A program made the translations under genes and the position numbers. Positions 50,114-58,310 of a DNA stretch of 64,000 nucleotides are shown in pieces. The notes below the pieces were generated by a model, which worked only from the letters and a program-made list of their open reading frames with translations, searched no databases and was not told where the DNA came from. Numbering within the stretch: position 1 is the stretch's first letter; the number at the start of each line of letters is the position of its first letter. The DNA comes from Bacteroidetes bacterium GWF2_41_31 (GTDB lineage: Bacteria; Bacteroidota; Bacteroidia; Bacteroidales; F082). The stretch is from positions 155,178 through 219,177 of the forward strand of contig MEOL01000017.1 of assembly GCA_001769215.1 (NCBI GenBank). Direction: 5' to 3'.

Positions 50114-51013
50114 CTACTCCCCCATGAATTTCTTCGGTTTTTTGATGGTAAAGGTACGGCTGATGTTAAACCCGAAATGGATGTCGCCATTCCACCATTT
50201 TCCACTTGTGCGCCCCATAATGTGTTCTTCAATAAGGCCCTCTGCATTCGATACGTATAATTGAAAAACATGACCGCCTGTTTCAATATCAAATCCAATG
50301 GAGAAGGGATCGGTATATTGCTCACGGGTTTGCTGTGATATGATATAATAATACTCAAAGTTGATGCTGACCCGCTTACTGATTTTAAATCGTCCGCCTG
50401 CCCCCAATGAAAAAACATCATTGTCATCCTCTTTGGTTTCAACGAGATTATAATGTACATGTGTTGGCACCAATTGAATTGATACGCCCGGGCTGAATTT
50501 ACGCGCAATAAGCAACTGGTTGGCAAACGAAAGACGTGAACTAAAGAAATTGGTCCGATCGGGTTCAGACCATTTTAATGCACTCACCGCGATATTGCCA
50601 TAATAATCAATCGAAACTGGCATTTTTCGTAAACCGGTACTTTGACGAAGAAATTTGGCTTTTACCCAGCCATCATATGTTTTTTTGTACGATGAACGGC
50701 CTATTCCAATACCCAGCCATTCGGCTAGTCCATATTGAAAAGCGATACGGGTAACGGCCTGGTCCAGGCCAAAAAAATCGTACGAACCACTGTTTATGGC
50801 TCCAAAACGATGCTGTACATTAAATATTAAATTACCAACCGGCGGATTTTCGATGGATTGCCCGATGACAAGGAATGTTGTTTTAAAGGTGGCATCGGTG
50901 TACTCGATGGTTGGTTTTTCCTCAGAAATCATATTCATCAAGTCATCCTGTGCAAAAAGACCTAATTGAATCCAGATCATTGATGCGGCTATGATTGTGC
51001 TTTTCAGGTTCAT
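50114..51013 (-). CDS. DUF5777 family outer-membrane barrel
   Basis: The protein has 299 residues with a signal peptide (MNLKSTIIAASMIWIQLGLFAQ). The family pattern is clear: KTTFLVIGQSIENPPVGNLIFNVQHRFGAIN, FFGLDQAVTRIAFQYGLAEWLGIGIGRSS, and many beta-strands ending DIHFGFNISRTFTI. DUF5777 proteins are predicted outer-membrane beta-barrels of unknown cargo, commonly found near YceI and cytochrome genes. Its ATG shares one base with the stop of the YceI gene, so translation is coupled. Confidence 0.8.
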   Translation of the reverse strand: MNLKSTIIAASMIWIQLGLFAQDDLMNMISEEKPTIEYTDATFKTTFLVIGQSIENPPVGNLIFNVQHRFGAINSGSYDFFGLDQAVTRIAFQYGLAEWLGIGIGRSSYKKTYDGWVKAKFLRQSTGLRKMPVSIDYYGNIAVSALKWSEPDRTNFFSSRLSFANQLLIARKFSPGVSIQLVPTHVHYNLVETKEDDNDVFSLGAGGRFKISKRVSINFEYYYIISQQTREQYTDPFSIGFDIETGGHVFQLYVSNAEGLIEEHIMGRTSGKWWNGDIHFGFNISRTFTIKKPKKFMGE

Positions 51014-51588
51014 TAATTTGCGGATTTTAATGATTCCTTATTGAGTTCTTTCAGTTGAATATCAACATAAATATCGACATCTTCTGCAATTTTTCCTGCG
51101 ACAACGTCAGGAATCCTGATGTTATAATCGGCCACCTGAATACTGAATTTTGATTTGCCATGGATTATTTCGGGTGTTACCTCTAAAGTCCCCGTTGCCA
51201 TTACCTTGTTCGTCACATTATGAATGGTCAATTCCCCTGTTATTTCAGCATTATAAGTGCCTGGTGTTGAAAAATCAATATTCTCAGAGTTGGTAATTTT
51301 ACCCTGAAAAGTTGCATTGGGATAAAACGTACTTTCAATATAGTTTTCATTGAAATGTTCTTGCATCAATGCTTTCTCAAAAATAAACGATTTCATCAGT
51401 ACTTTAAAAACAATGGCTCCGGTTTTAATATCCATTGCAGCGTTCACCTGGCTGTTGTGTGCCTCGATGGTTTCCAGAGGAGCTTCGGAATGAAACCAGA
51501 TGTGACCGGTTTTGGTGATATACCTTTGTCCGAATACCGAAGTTGATAATAAGACGATTATAGTGATAATAAGATATTTCGTTTTCAT
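51013..51588 (-). CDS. YceI family exported lipocalin-like protein (1)
   Basis: The protein has 191 residues. Signal peptide (residues 1-20, ending FGQ), then the YceI fold: GHIWFHSEAPLETIEAHNSQVNAAMDI, LMQEHFNENYIESTFYPNATFQGKI, GTYNAEITGELTIHNVTNKV. YceI proteins bind isoprenoid-type lipids in the periplasm. The second copy at 61187-61747 shares HFxENYxExxxYPxxTFQGKI; they are related but diverged. Both belong to the redox/T9SS cluster here. Confidence 0.85.
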   Translation of the reverse strand: MKTKYLIITIIVLLSTSVFGQRYITKTGHIWFHSEAPLETIEAHNSQVNAAMDIKTGAIVFKVLMKSFIFEKALMQEHFNENYIESTFYPNATFQGKITNSENIDFSTPGTYNAEITGELTIHNVTNKVMATGTLEVTPEIIHGKSKFSIQVADYNIRIPDVVAGKIAEDVDIYVDIQLKELNKESLKSAN

Positions 51589-51599
51589 GATGTTGTGTT

Positions 51600-52034
51600 T
51601 TATTGAGTTATTATAGAGCAGTATTCCAGGATTACGTCAGTACCATTATAACCTGCGCAATAGCCTTTCATAACGACCTGTTTCATAAGTTTGATTTCCT
51701 GAACTTTATCCTGATAATCGGGTAATACCGAACAACGAATCCCTTCGTCACCAAACATTCCGGTGTTATATGCAAACACGATGATAACAGTTGAGTCGGT
51801 TTTTTCTATTGAAGACGGAATTCCGTCAATCTGCAGGACTTTACCTGTGTATTGAATTGCCTCGTCGGCCCTGTTTGCGTATTGGTTATAACACATTTGT
51901 GCAGGAAGTGTAAAATCAACTTCTGCAGTTTGGTAATTGCGATGGGGTTTATTGTAAACAAAGAACCATACATACATGGCAGATAGTACTCCGATTATGG
52001 CAAGGATAACAGCTATTTTTAATAGTTTTTTCAT
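51600..52034 (-). CDS. OB-fold (tRNA_anti-like) membrane-anchored protein
   Basis: The protein has 144 residues. An N-terminal membrane anchor (residues 4-28) is followed by a small OB-fold domain of the tRNA_anti-like group: AIQYTGKVLQIDGIPSSIEKTDSTVIIVF and KQVVMKGYCAGYNGTDVILEYCSI. These occur in Bacteroidota beside YceI and cytochrome genes, function unknown. The gene is 11 bases upstream of yceI in the same operon. Confidence 0.75.
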   Translation of the reverse strand: MKKLLKIAVILAIIGVLSAMYVWFFVYNKPHRNYQTAEVDFTLPAQMCYNQYANRADEAIQYTGKVLQIDGIPSSIEKTDSTVIIVFAYNTGMFGDEGIRCSVLPDYQDKVQEIKLMKQVVMKGYCAGYNGTDVILEYCSIITQ

Positions 52035-52074
52035 GATGTAAATGATTTAGTCAGATTCCTGATCCGTGTATAGT

Positions 52075-52458
52075 TTAGTTCTCAGGAGATCCTGCGTTTA
52101 TCCAAATTTCAATTTTTTTAATATTACAGTCGGGCAGCATACCTCCTCCGTTTGGCATTGGTGGCCATCCTGCATCGTGTCTGATTACACCCAGGAGGCT
52201 CCCGTTTTTTGAGGCTGCAACAATTTCATTATAGTTTGTCAGGGATACATTTGCCGAAGGGAATCCTCCGCCGTGACAAACAGTACAATTGGCATTGATT
52301 ACAGGCCAAACATCGTTGGTGAAGGTAACATTGGTCGTATCACAATTTGATGAACCGGGATAAAGTTCTTCAACATTGTCATTGTAGCATGAATGAAGGC
52401 TTACAACAAGAATTGCAGCCGTCAATAATCTCAGGGTTTTAGTTATCAGGTGTTCCAT
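52075..52458 (-). CDS. Single-heme cytochrome c-like lipoprotein
   Basis: The protein has 127 residues with a lipoprotein signal (VVSLHSC, Cys24). The mature part is one module (VTFTNDVWPVINANCTVCHGG...MPNGGGMLPDCNIKKIEIWI) with a heme c site CTVCH. The module is nearly repeated twice in the next upstream gene, so the genes arose by module duplication. The ATG overlaps the stop of that gene by 20 bases. Likely an electron-transfer protein at the cell envelope. Confidence 0.8.
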   Translation of the reverse strand: MEHLITKTLRLLTAAILVVSLHSCYNDNVEELYPGSSNCDTTNVTFTNDVWPVINANCTVCHGGGFPSANVSLTNYNEIVAASKNGSLLGVIRHDAGWPPMPNGGGMLPDCNIKKIEIWINAGSPEN

Positions 52459-53446
52459 CTTCTATCCAAATTCGTATTTGATCTATTTTACAATCTGATA
52501 ATTGCGGAGCGTTGCGTGGCATGGACACAAAGCCGGGATCGTGGTTTACGGCACCAAAAAGCTTTCCGTTGTTGGCCTGCACCACCACCGCGTTGTAATC
52601 GGTCAGGGTAAAACCACCCGAAGGTTGCGGACCGCTGTGACATCCCAGGCAGTTCAGTTCAACAATCGGCCAGATGGTACCCGAGAAGGTAACATGGGTG
52701 GTATCGCAATCCTCCTCGCATGCATTGTTGAGAGCTCCCTGCTCAATCCATTTTTTGATTTTATTCTTTTGTTCCAACGAAAGTGGGCTGGCCGGGGGCG
52801 GTGGCATCCTGTCGTCGGGGTCATCATCGGTTATTTTCTCATACAGGTCGCTGTTGCCGGGATCGAATGGCTTAATGTCGCCATATTCGATGATTGAAGC
52901 GTAGTCCACCAAAAGCACTTCCTGTTCGCCGGTGAGTTGATCGTGGCAACCGGTTGTGGCACAAGTGGAGATAATGAGTGGCAATATCTCGTTCTGAAAA
53001 TATACCGTATCCGGGTCACAGGGATCTTCATTGCCGCCACCGGGATCGGTAAACGTGGTATCACGCACCCATATTCCGATTTGAGTCAACGAGCAATCAT
53101 CAAGCATATTGCCGTCTTTGGGCATGGGCACATATCCGGTTTCGTGGTGCAGCGCTCCCAGCAGCGCGCCGTTTTCGGCCACCAGAGCCACATGGTCGTA
53201 GTTGGTAAAATCAAGGTTGCCCGTGGGTACGGCACCCGAATGGCATTCGATACATTTTGCCTGCAGAATGGGCAGTACGCTGCCATAAAAGGTAACATTC
53301 GCCGTATCGCAAACCGTGGTATCCGGATCGGGCGGCACAGGCTCGCCCGGAAACTCGGGGTCGTGCTTACAAGCTGTCACCAGCAATAACAAATTTGCTA
53401 TTGCGATGACAGCTACATAAACACTGGTGTGATGAATTGATTTCAT
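52439..53446 (-). CDS. Three-module multiheme cytochrome-like lipoprotein
   Basis: From ATG 53446 the protein has 335 residues with a lipoprotein signal (LLVTAC, Cys26). Module 1 contains CIECH, module 3 CLGCH; both share the frame VTF...LPIL..KC..CHSG...MP...L.DC...QI.IW with the neighbouring single-module protein. Module 2 differs and carries CATTGCH, a CX4CH heme-type site, plus DDRMPPPPASPLSLEQKNKIKKWI, as in planctomycete-type cytochrome domains. Probably three hemes. It may pass electrons to or from the T9SS surface protein upstream. Confidence 0.75.
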   Translation of the reverse strand: MKSIHHTSVYVAVIAIANLLLLVTACKHDPEFPGEPVPPDPDTTVCDTANVTFYGSVLPILQAKCIECHSGAVPTGNLDFTNYDHVALVAENGALLGALHHETGYVPMPKDGNMLDDCSLTQIGIWVRDTTFTDPGGGNEDPCDPDTVYFQNEILPLIISTCATTGCHDQLTGEQEVLLVDYASIIEYGDIKPFDPGNSDLYEKITDDDPDDRMPPPPASPLSLEQKNKIKKWIEQGALNNACEEDCDTTHVTFSGTIWPIVELNCLGCHSGPQPSGGFTLTDYNAVVVQANNGKLFGAVNHDPGFVSMPRNAPQLSDCKIDQIRIWIEDGTPDN

Positions 53447-53501
53447 GTAGGTTTGAGTATGCATTATTTAAACTTTCAAATCAGAACTGTCAGGCACCAT
53501 A

Positions 53502-55904
53502 TCAGTGCCAGATAATTATTTTCGTCGTAGCACTCCTGTTTCCTGTCGTGATTTTCACAAAGTAAAAACCATTTTCCAGCAAAGAAACATCAAAATGGTG
53601 TAACTGGCTTTTCATTTGTGACACTATTTCTTTTTCCATCACCACCTTACCGGTAAGGTTGAGCAGTTGTATACTGTAATCATCGACGCTTTCGTCCAAT
53701 TTCAGATTTACCGTTTGACTGGCAGGGTTAGGATAGAGCCTTGCCCCCATCTCCGACAAATGATCATCAATACCCAAAAAGTTATTTGTGGCGATGTTCG
53801 ACAACGAATTAATGGTTCCACGTGTGGTGGGGTTGCATCCATTGGCGTTAATTACCTCAATATAATAAAACACTTCTCCGGTTAGCGCATCAATGTCGGT
53901 ATATGAATTGAAACTGGAGGAGATGGTGGCGATCATTTCGTAGGCCGCACCATCAAAACTGCGGTAAATATTGTATGAAGGAAACGTAAAGCCTTTATAA
54001 TCATTCCAGATGAGGTTCCACGAATTATTTACCCCCTTGTTAATGGAAAGGTGGATGGTTTGGTGCAGGGCACCCATCGGATAGACATTTCCCTCCGCAT
54101 CGGAAAAACCAAGCTTGTAACGGTACGATTTAATGGCAGGATTTGAATTGGCATCAGTAAATATGGATAGGCTGTCATAGGCAACCGTGCCAATTGGCAG
54201 GTAAATGTTTGATTCATCCGATTCTTTGTAAATAATAAAGTTGCTAATCAGTTCACTTGCCGGTTTTTCCCATATCACGATGTTGTTGTTCGTTGCGCTG
54301 TCAACCGAAACGATACAGATTGGTGTATCGGGAAAGGACCGAACGCTAAACAAACCACTGGTGTCGCCTACAAAATCGTAATAGGTGTCTCTTACCCTGA
54401 TCAGATACTGATCAGATTCCAATTGTGGTGTGGTCCAATCCATACTCCCTTCGCCTTCTTCCATGGCTGCATATCCCAGATAGTTCCAGGTTTGGCCATT
54501 GTCGACAGAATAGTCAACCACAACATAGTAAGCGTTGAGGTTGTCGTAGGTCCACGAAATGGTGTAATCCGAATCGGTATTCCATATTTCGCCGCCAACA
54601 GGGTTGTTGAGAGTGATGACCGGTGTTGCCATCAATACGAAACGATTGCTTATTCCAAATTGTGTAGCATCCGAAGCATCAGACACGCGCACCAGGCAAC
54701 TATCGGAAGGTGTACCCGAAAGTGTCCAGCTGTACCAGCCTGCCGAGGCATCAATATTTTCGGCAACATTTACCCAGCTTTCTCCAAAGTCGGTGGATAA
54801 GTCAATGTTTACCTGGTTTAAATCGGGTGCCCACCAGTTAATCCATATCTCCTCCATAATGTAAAACTGCTGGCCTTCCCATGGATTGTACATTATTACT
54901 GGTGGAACAAAAATATGGAAAGGCTGATCGCTTACATCGAGCACAATACCATACTCGGGATCAACCAGCCTGACGAGTGCACTGTCCGTAGCGGAATAAG
55001 GCACATAAATGTTCACCGATCCCCCGGTCGGCTCACCATAACCGTAGCCAAGGTATTCCCAGTTTTGACCCCCGTCGTCCGAGAATTCGATGTATAAATA
55101 ATAGGGCAGGTTGGTACCCGACCATGAAACCGTTTCGGGGCTGTTGTAGTTCCATGTTTCGCCCCCGTTGGGTGAAATAATGGTTGCTGTTGGCACCTCA
55201 AATAGTGAGAATGTGGCACTCAATCCGTAATCGGCAGGGTTGTTTGCATCGGCCACCTTGATCATACATTGGTCGGAAAGCGTTGTGGGGGTTGACCATA
55301 CAAGTGCAGATTCAGTGTATGATGATGCAATCTGTATCCATGCGGCTCCCCCGTCAATGGTGTAATACACATCGAAAGTATCAAAGAAATAACTATACCA
55401 CGAAAGGGTTACATCAACGCCGGCATATATCCCCTGGCCATTGAATGGCGTGTAAAAGTATATCGGGTTTTGAATAACCGTAAACACGCTGTCGCTTTCA
55501 TCGGAAACTGTCGCATCGTTGTAAAGCGATATTCTGACGAGTCCGTTTTGTGTCTCATACAAATTGTTGATAACCGTCAGTTCACTGGTGCTGTCAGTGT
55601 CAGGTACATAAGCAATGTAATACCAGTAATTGCCTCCATCTTCTGAGAACTCAATGTATAGGTCAGCATAATCGCCATTGAGCTGCCACTGAATTGTTTG
55701 TGAGGTGTGCGACATCCAGGTTTCGCCACCGTTAGGTGAAAGGAGGGTGAGTGTTTGTGCCGGTGATATGACTGCAAATGAAAGCAAAAGCCCGATCAAC
55801 AGCATCAACTTAGCGGAAAAGGTTTTTACGTTTGAAACCTGGTCAAATCTGAGCGCATGCCTGGTTTCTTTTTTTGTGGTGTGTGTTGCATAAATAGTTT
55901 TCAT
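53502..55904 (-). CDS. Large T9SS surface protein with Ig-like repeats
   Basis: The protein has 800 residues. Signal region with a long N-terminus (hydrophobic 31-49, ending SPAQT). There are then at least five repeats of about 100 residues: SPNGGETW....IQW......YIEFSEDGG.W.YI, alternating with YNPWEGQ/YTPFNGQ forms, of the Kre9/KNH Ig-like type. After a fibronectin-like part comes the T9SS type A sorting domain (LYPNPASQTVNLKLDES, LENGFYFVKI, TKIIIWH). Probably an adhesive or scaffold protein on the outer surface. It heads the operon with the cytochromes, OB-fold, YceI and DUF5777 genes. Confidence 0.8.
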   Translation of the reverse strand: MKTIYATHTTKKETRHALRFDQVSNVKTFSAKLMLLIGLLLSFAVISPAQTLTLLSPNGGETWMSHTSQTIQWQLNGDYADLYIEFSEDGGNYWYYIAYVPDTDSTSELTVINNLYETQNGLVRISLYNDATVSDESDSVFTVIQNPIYFYTPFNGQGIYAGVDVTLSWYSYFFDTFDVYYTIDGGAAWIQIASSYTESALVWSTPTTLSDQCMIKVADANNPADYGLSATFSLFEVPTATIISPNGGETWNYNSPETVSWSGTNLPYYLYIEFSDDGGQNWEYLGYGYGEPTGGSVNIYVPYSATDSALVRLVDPEYGIVLDVSDQPFHIFVPPVIMYNPWEGQQFYIMEEIWINWWAPDLNQVNIDLSTDFGESWVNVAENIDASAGWYSWTLSGTPSDSCLVRVSDASDATQFGISNRFVLMATPVITLNNPVGGEIWNTDSDYTISWTYDNLNAYYVVVDYSVDNGQTWNYLGYAAMEEGEGSMDWTTPQLESDQYLIRVRDTYYDFVGDTSGLFSVRSFPDTPICIVSVDSATNNNIVIWEKPASELISNFIIYKESDESNIYLPIGTVAYDSLSIFTDANSNPAIKSYRYKLGFSDAEGNVYPMGALHQTIHLSINKGVNNSWNLIWNDYKGFTFPSYNIYRSFDGAAYEMIATISSSFNSYTDIDALTGEVFYYIEVINANGCNPTTRGTINSLSNIATNNFLGIDDHLSEMGARLYPNPASQTVNLKLDESVDDYSIQLLNLTGKVVMEKEIVSQMKSQLHHFDVSLLENGFYFVKITTGNRSATTKIIIWH

Positions 55905-56100
55905 GTCTTCAATTTTTTAATTTTTGATAGGTGCAAAAATGGTTGCAATCAGGTGATTAAAAAAAAGAAACATGCCGAATGGGGATATTTTCATGCTGAA
56001 CCGGTAAATTCAATGGCTGAATGCTTTTGCAATTGAACGGGTTGAAGCTGCCGGAAGGCTTGAAAGGGGTAGAATCAGTTAAAAGGGTTAAAATGTAACA

Positions 56101-57489
56101 GGGTATCCGATCATCTCCCGTAAGTAATAATTAGCTTTGATTGATGAAATATCCAACAAATACCTGGAAATTAAGGAATATATCTGATTGACTTGCAGTC
56201 GGCTAAAGCCAGACTGCAATGGATGTCCAATAAATACATTCATTGTAGATGAATAAAACACAATAAATTCCATTCCTTGCTGCTTGGCTTTAGCCAGCTG
56301 CAAAAAAAGTTCCTTCTGCTTTAGTAACAGTTAGTTACAGAAAATAACATCAATATAGAAAAACAGAGAATAGATTCCGGTTGTTGGGCAGTCGGCTAAA
56401 GCCAGACTGCAATGGATGTCCGATAAATACATTCATTGTAGATGAATAAAACACAATAAATTCCATCCCTTGCAGCTTGGCTTTAGCCTGCTGCAAAAAA
56501 AATTCCTTCTGCTTTATTAACAGTTAGTTACAGAAAACGACACAAGGATAGAAAAATAGAGAATAGATTTCAATTGTTGGGCAGTCGGCTAAAGCCAGAC
56601 TTCAATGGATGGCCAATAAATACATTTATTGTAGATGAATAAAACACAATAAATTCCATCCCTTGCAGCTTGGCTTTAGCCAGCTGCAAAAAAAATTCCT
56701 TCTGTTTTAGTAACAGTTAGTTACAGAAAACGACACAAGGATAGAAAAATAGAGAACAGATTCCAATTGTTGGGCAGTCGGCTAAAGCCAGACTGCAATG
56801 GATGTCCAATAAATACATTTATTGAAGATGAATAAAACAAAATAAATTCCATTCATTGCAGCTTGGCTTTAGCCTGCTGCAAAAAAAATTCCTTCTGTTT
56901 TAGTAACAGTTAGTTACAGAAAACGACGCAAGAATAGAAAAATAGAGAACAGATTCCAATTGTTGGGCAGTCGGCTAAAGCCAGACTGCAATGGATGCCC
57001 AATAAATACATTTATTGTAGATGAATAAAACAAAATAAATTCCATTCCTTGCAGCTTGGCTTTAGCCAGCTGCAAAAAAAGTTCTTTCTGTTTTAGTAAC
57101 AGTTAGTTACAGAAAACGACACAAGGATAGAAAAATAGAGAATAGATTCCAATTGTTGGGCAGTCGGCTAAAGCCGGACTGCAATGGATGACCAATAAAT
57201 ACATTTATTGAAGATGAATAAAACTAAATAGAGTTTACGATCATCACACATAAAGTTGCAAATCAACAGGTACAGAGTACCGCTAATATTTATAGAAAGA
57301 CAAGAACACACTTTTTAAGGTGCAGCGCACCGTCCTATTTTCCCGTTTGTTTAAACGTAATCAATATTGCGGTACTGCCTAAATACATAATATACTTGTA
57401 TGCAGCTCCACCCATTGATTAATGAGTCCGGTATAAAAAGGTGAATCATGAAAAACACTGAAATCAACACGGGAGATGATCGGATACCC
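56101..57489. mobile_element. Inverted-repeat-bounded element carrying a tandem array
   Basis: GGGTATCCGATCATCTCCCG at 56101-56120 is repeated exactly in reverse complement at 57470-57489 (one further base pair matches inward). Between them lies the 193-bp tandem array and about 240 bp of unique DNA; no gene of convincing length is present. It resembles a non-autonomous element bounded by terminal inverted repeats, or a large stem-loop. No target-site duplication is obvious (ACA before, CCA after). Confidence 0.55.
56195..57232. repeat. Tandem array of 193-bp units
   Basis: The unit start GCAGTCGGCTAAAGCC occurs at 56195, 56388, 56581, 56774, 56967 and 57160, a spacing of exactly 193 bases each time. 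There are five full units and a partial sixth. Each unit holds two hairpins of opposite sense, GCAGTCGGCTAAAGCCAGACTGC and, about 90 bases later, GCAGCTTGGCTTTAGCCAGCTGC, which together form a larger inverted repeat, plus TAACAGTTAGTTACAG. Units differ by a few point changes. Confidence 0.9.
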
Positions 57490-57539
57490 CATAAAATGTA
57501 TTTGAAATGGTGAACAATGATCAGGTATAATAAACAATT

Positions 57540-58304
57540 CTATTTACCTTTTAGCCATTCTTTAAATGCTGAAGACCGATCGGTACTTGTGGCGACGAAT
57601 TCTTCGACAGGGGGTTCGAGTATTATTTTGATGCGTGATTTTGAATAAGCGATCATCGACTTTATTGATTCGAAACTAATGATGAAGCCTCTGTTTATCC
57701 TGAAAAAACGCTCACTGTTCAATTCACCCTCCAGTTGATCCAACGAAAAGTCAACGGGGTACTTTTTTTGATTAAACAGAACAGCATAAACAGTTTTATT
57801 TTCAATATAGAAATATGCTACTGCATTGATACTAACTGCATTGATTTTTTGCCCTACTTTAATTACCAACCGTTTTAATTCAGGAGATCGGTTGCGTTCA
57901 AAGATCTCCATAATTTGTTGGATATCGTACAAATTTGTCGGCGTCTCAGAGGTAGTTTCCCTGAATTTTTTCATGCTGATTTCCAGTTCTTCCTTTTTAA
58001 TGGGTTTCAGCAGGTAATCAATGCTATTCACTTTAAACGCTTTTATGGCGTATTGGTCGTAGGCAGTAGTAAATATTATTGGGCTGGTTATTTTAACAGC
58101 ATCGAAAATTTCGAAACAAATCCCATCTGCCAGATGGATATCCATAAACACCAGGTCAGGTTGTGGATTATTTTGAAAGAAATTAATACTGTCTTCGACG
58201 GTGTCGATTACCTCTGCGAACGCAATTCCGGGAACAATTTGCTTAAGCTGGTTTTCGAGTCTTTTCGCCGTAGCAGGCTCATCTTCAATGATCAGTACTT
58301 TCAT
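57540..58304 (-). CDS. LytTR family response regulator
   Basis: The protein has 254 residues. Receiver domain residues 1-120 with Asp55 as phosphorylation site (LVFMDIHLADG), Asp/Glu pair EDEP at 7-10, Thr and Lys in FTTAYDQYAIKAF and LLKPIKKEEL. Residues 150-254 are a LytTR DNA-binding domain (INAVAYFYIENKTVYAVLF, FFRINRGFIISFESIKSM). It pairs with the propeller kinase whose stop lies 6 bases upstream, so they form one two-component system. Confidence 0.9.
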   Translation of the reverse strand: MKVLIIEDEPATAKRLENQLKQIVPGIAFAEVIDTVEDSINFFQNNPQPDLVFMDIHLADGICFEIFDAVKITSPIIFTTAYDQYAIKAFKVNSIDYLLKPIKKEELEISMKKFRETTSETPTNLYDIQQIMEIFERNRSPELKRLVIKVGQKINAVSINAVAYFYIENKTVYAVLFNQKKYPVDFSLDQLEGELNSERFFRINRGFIISFESIKSMIAYSKSRIKIILEPPVEEFVATSTDRSSAFKEWLKGK

Positions 58305-58310
58305 TTTGAG

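Noticed and set aside
56088..56303. 71-codon minus-strand open frame at the left end of the tandem array
   Set aside because: It is made of the terminal inverted repeat and the first repeat unit, and stays open by chance.
56195..57232. CRISPR array
   Set aside because: The period of 193 bases, near-identical whole units and absence of short direct repeats with unique spacers or cas genes exclude it.
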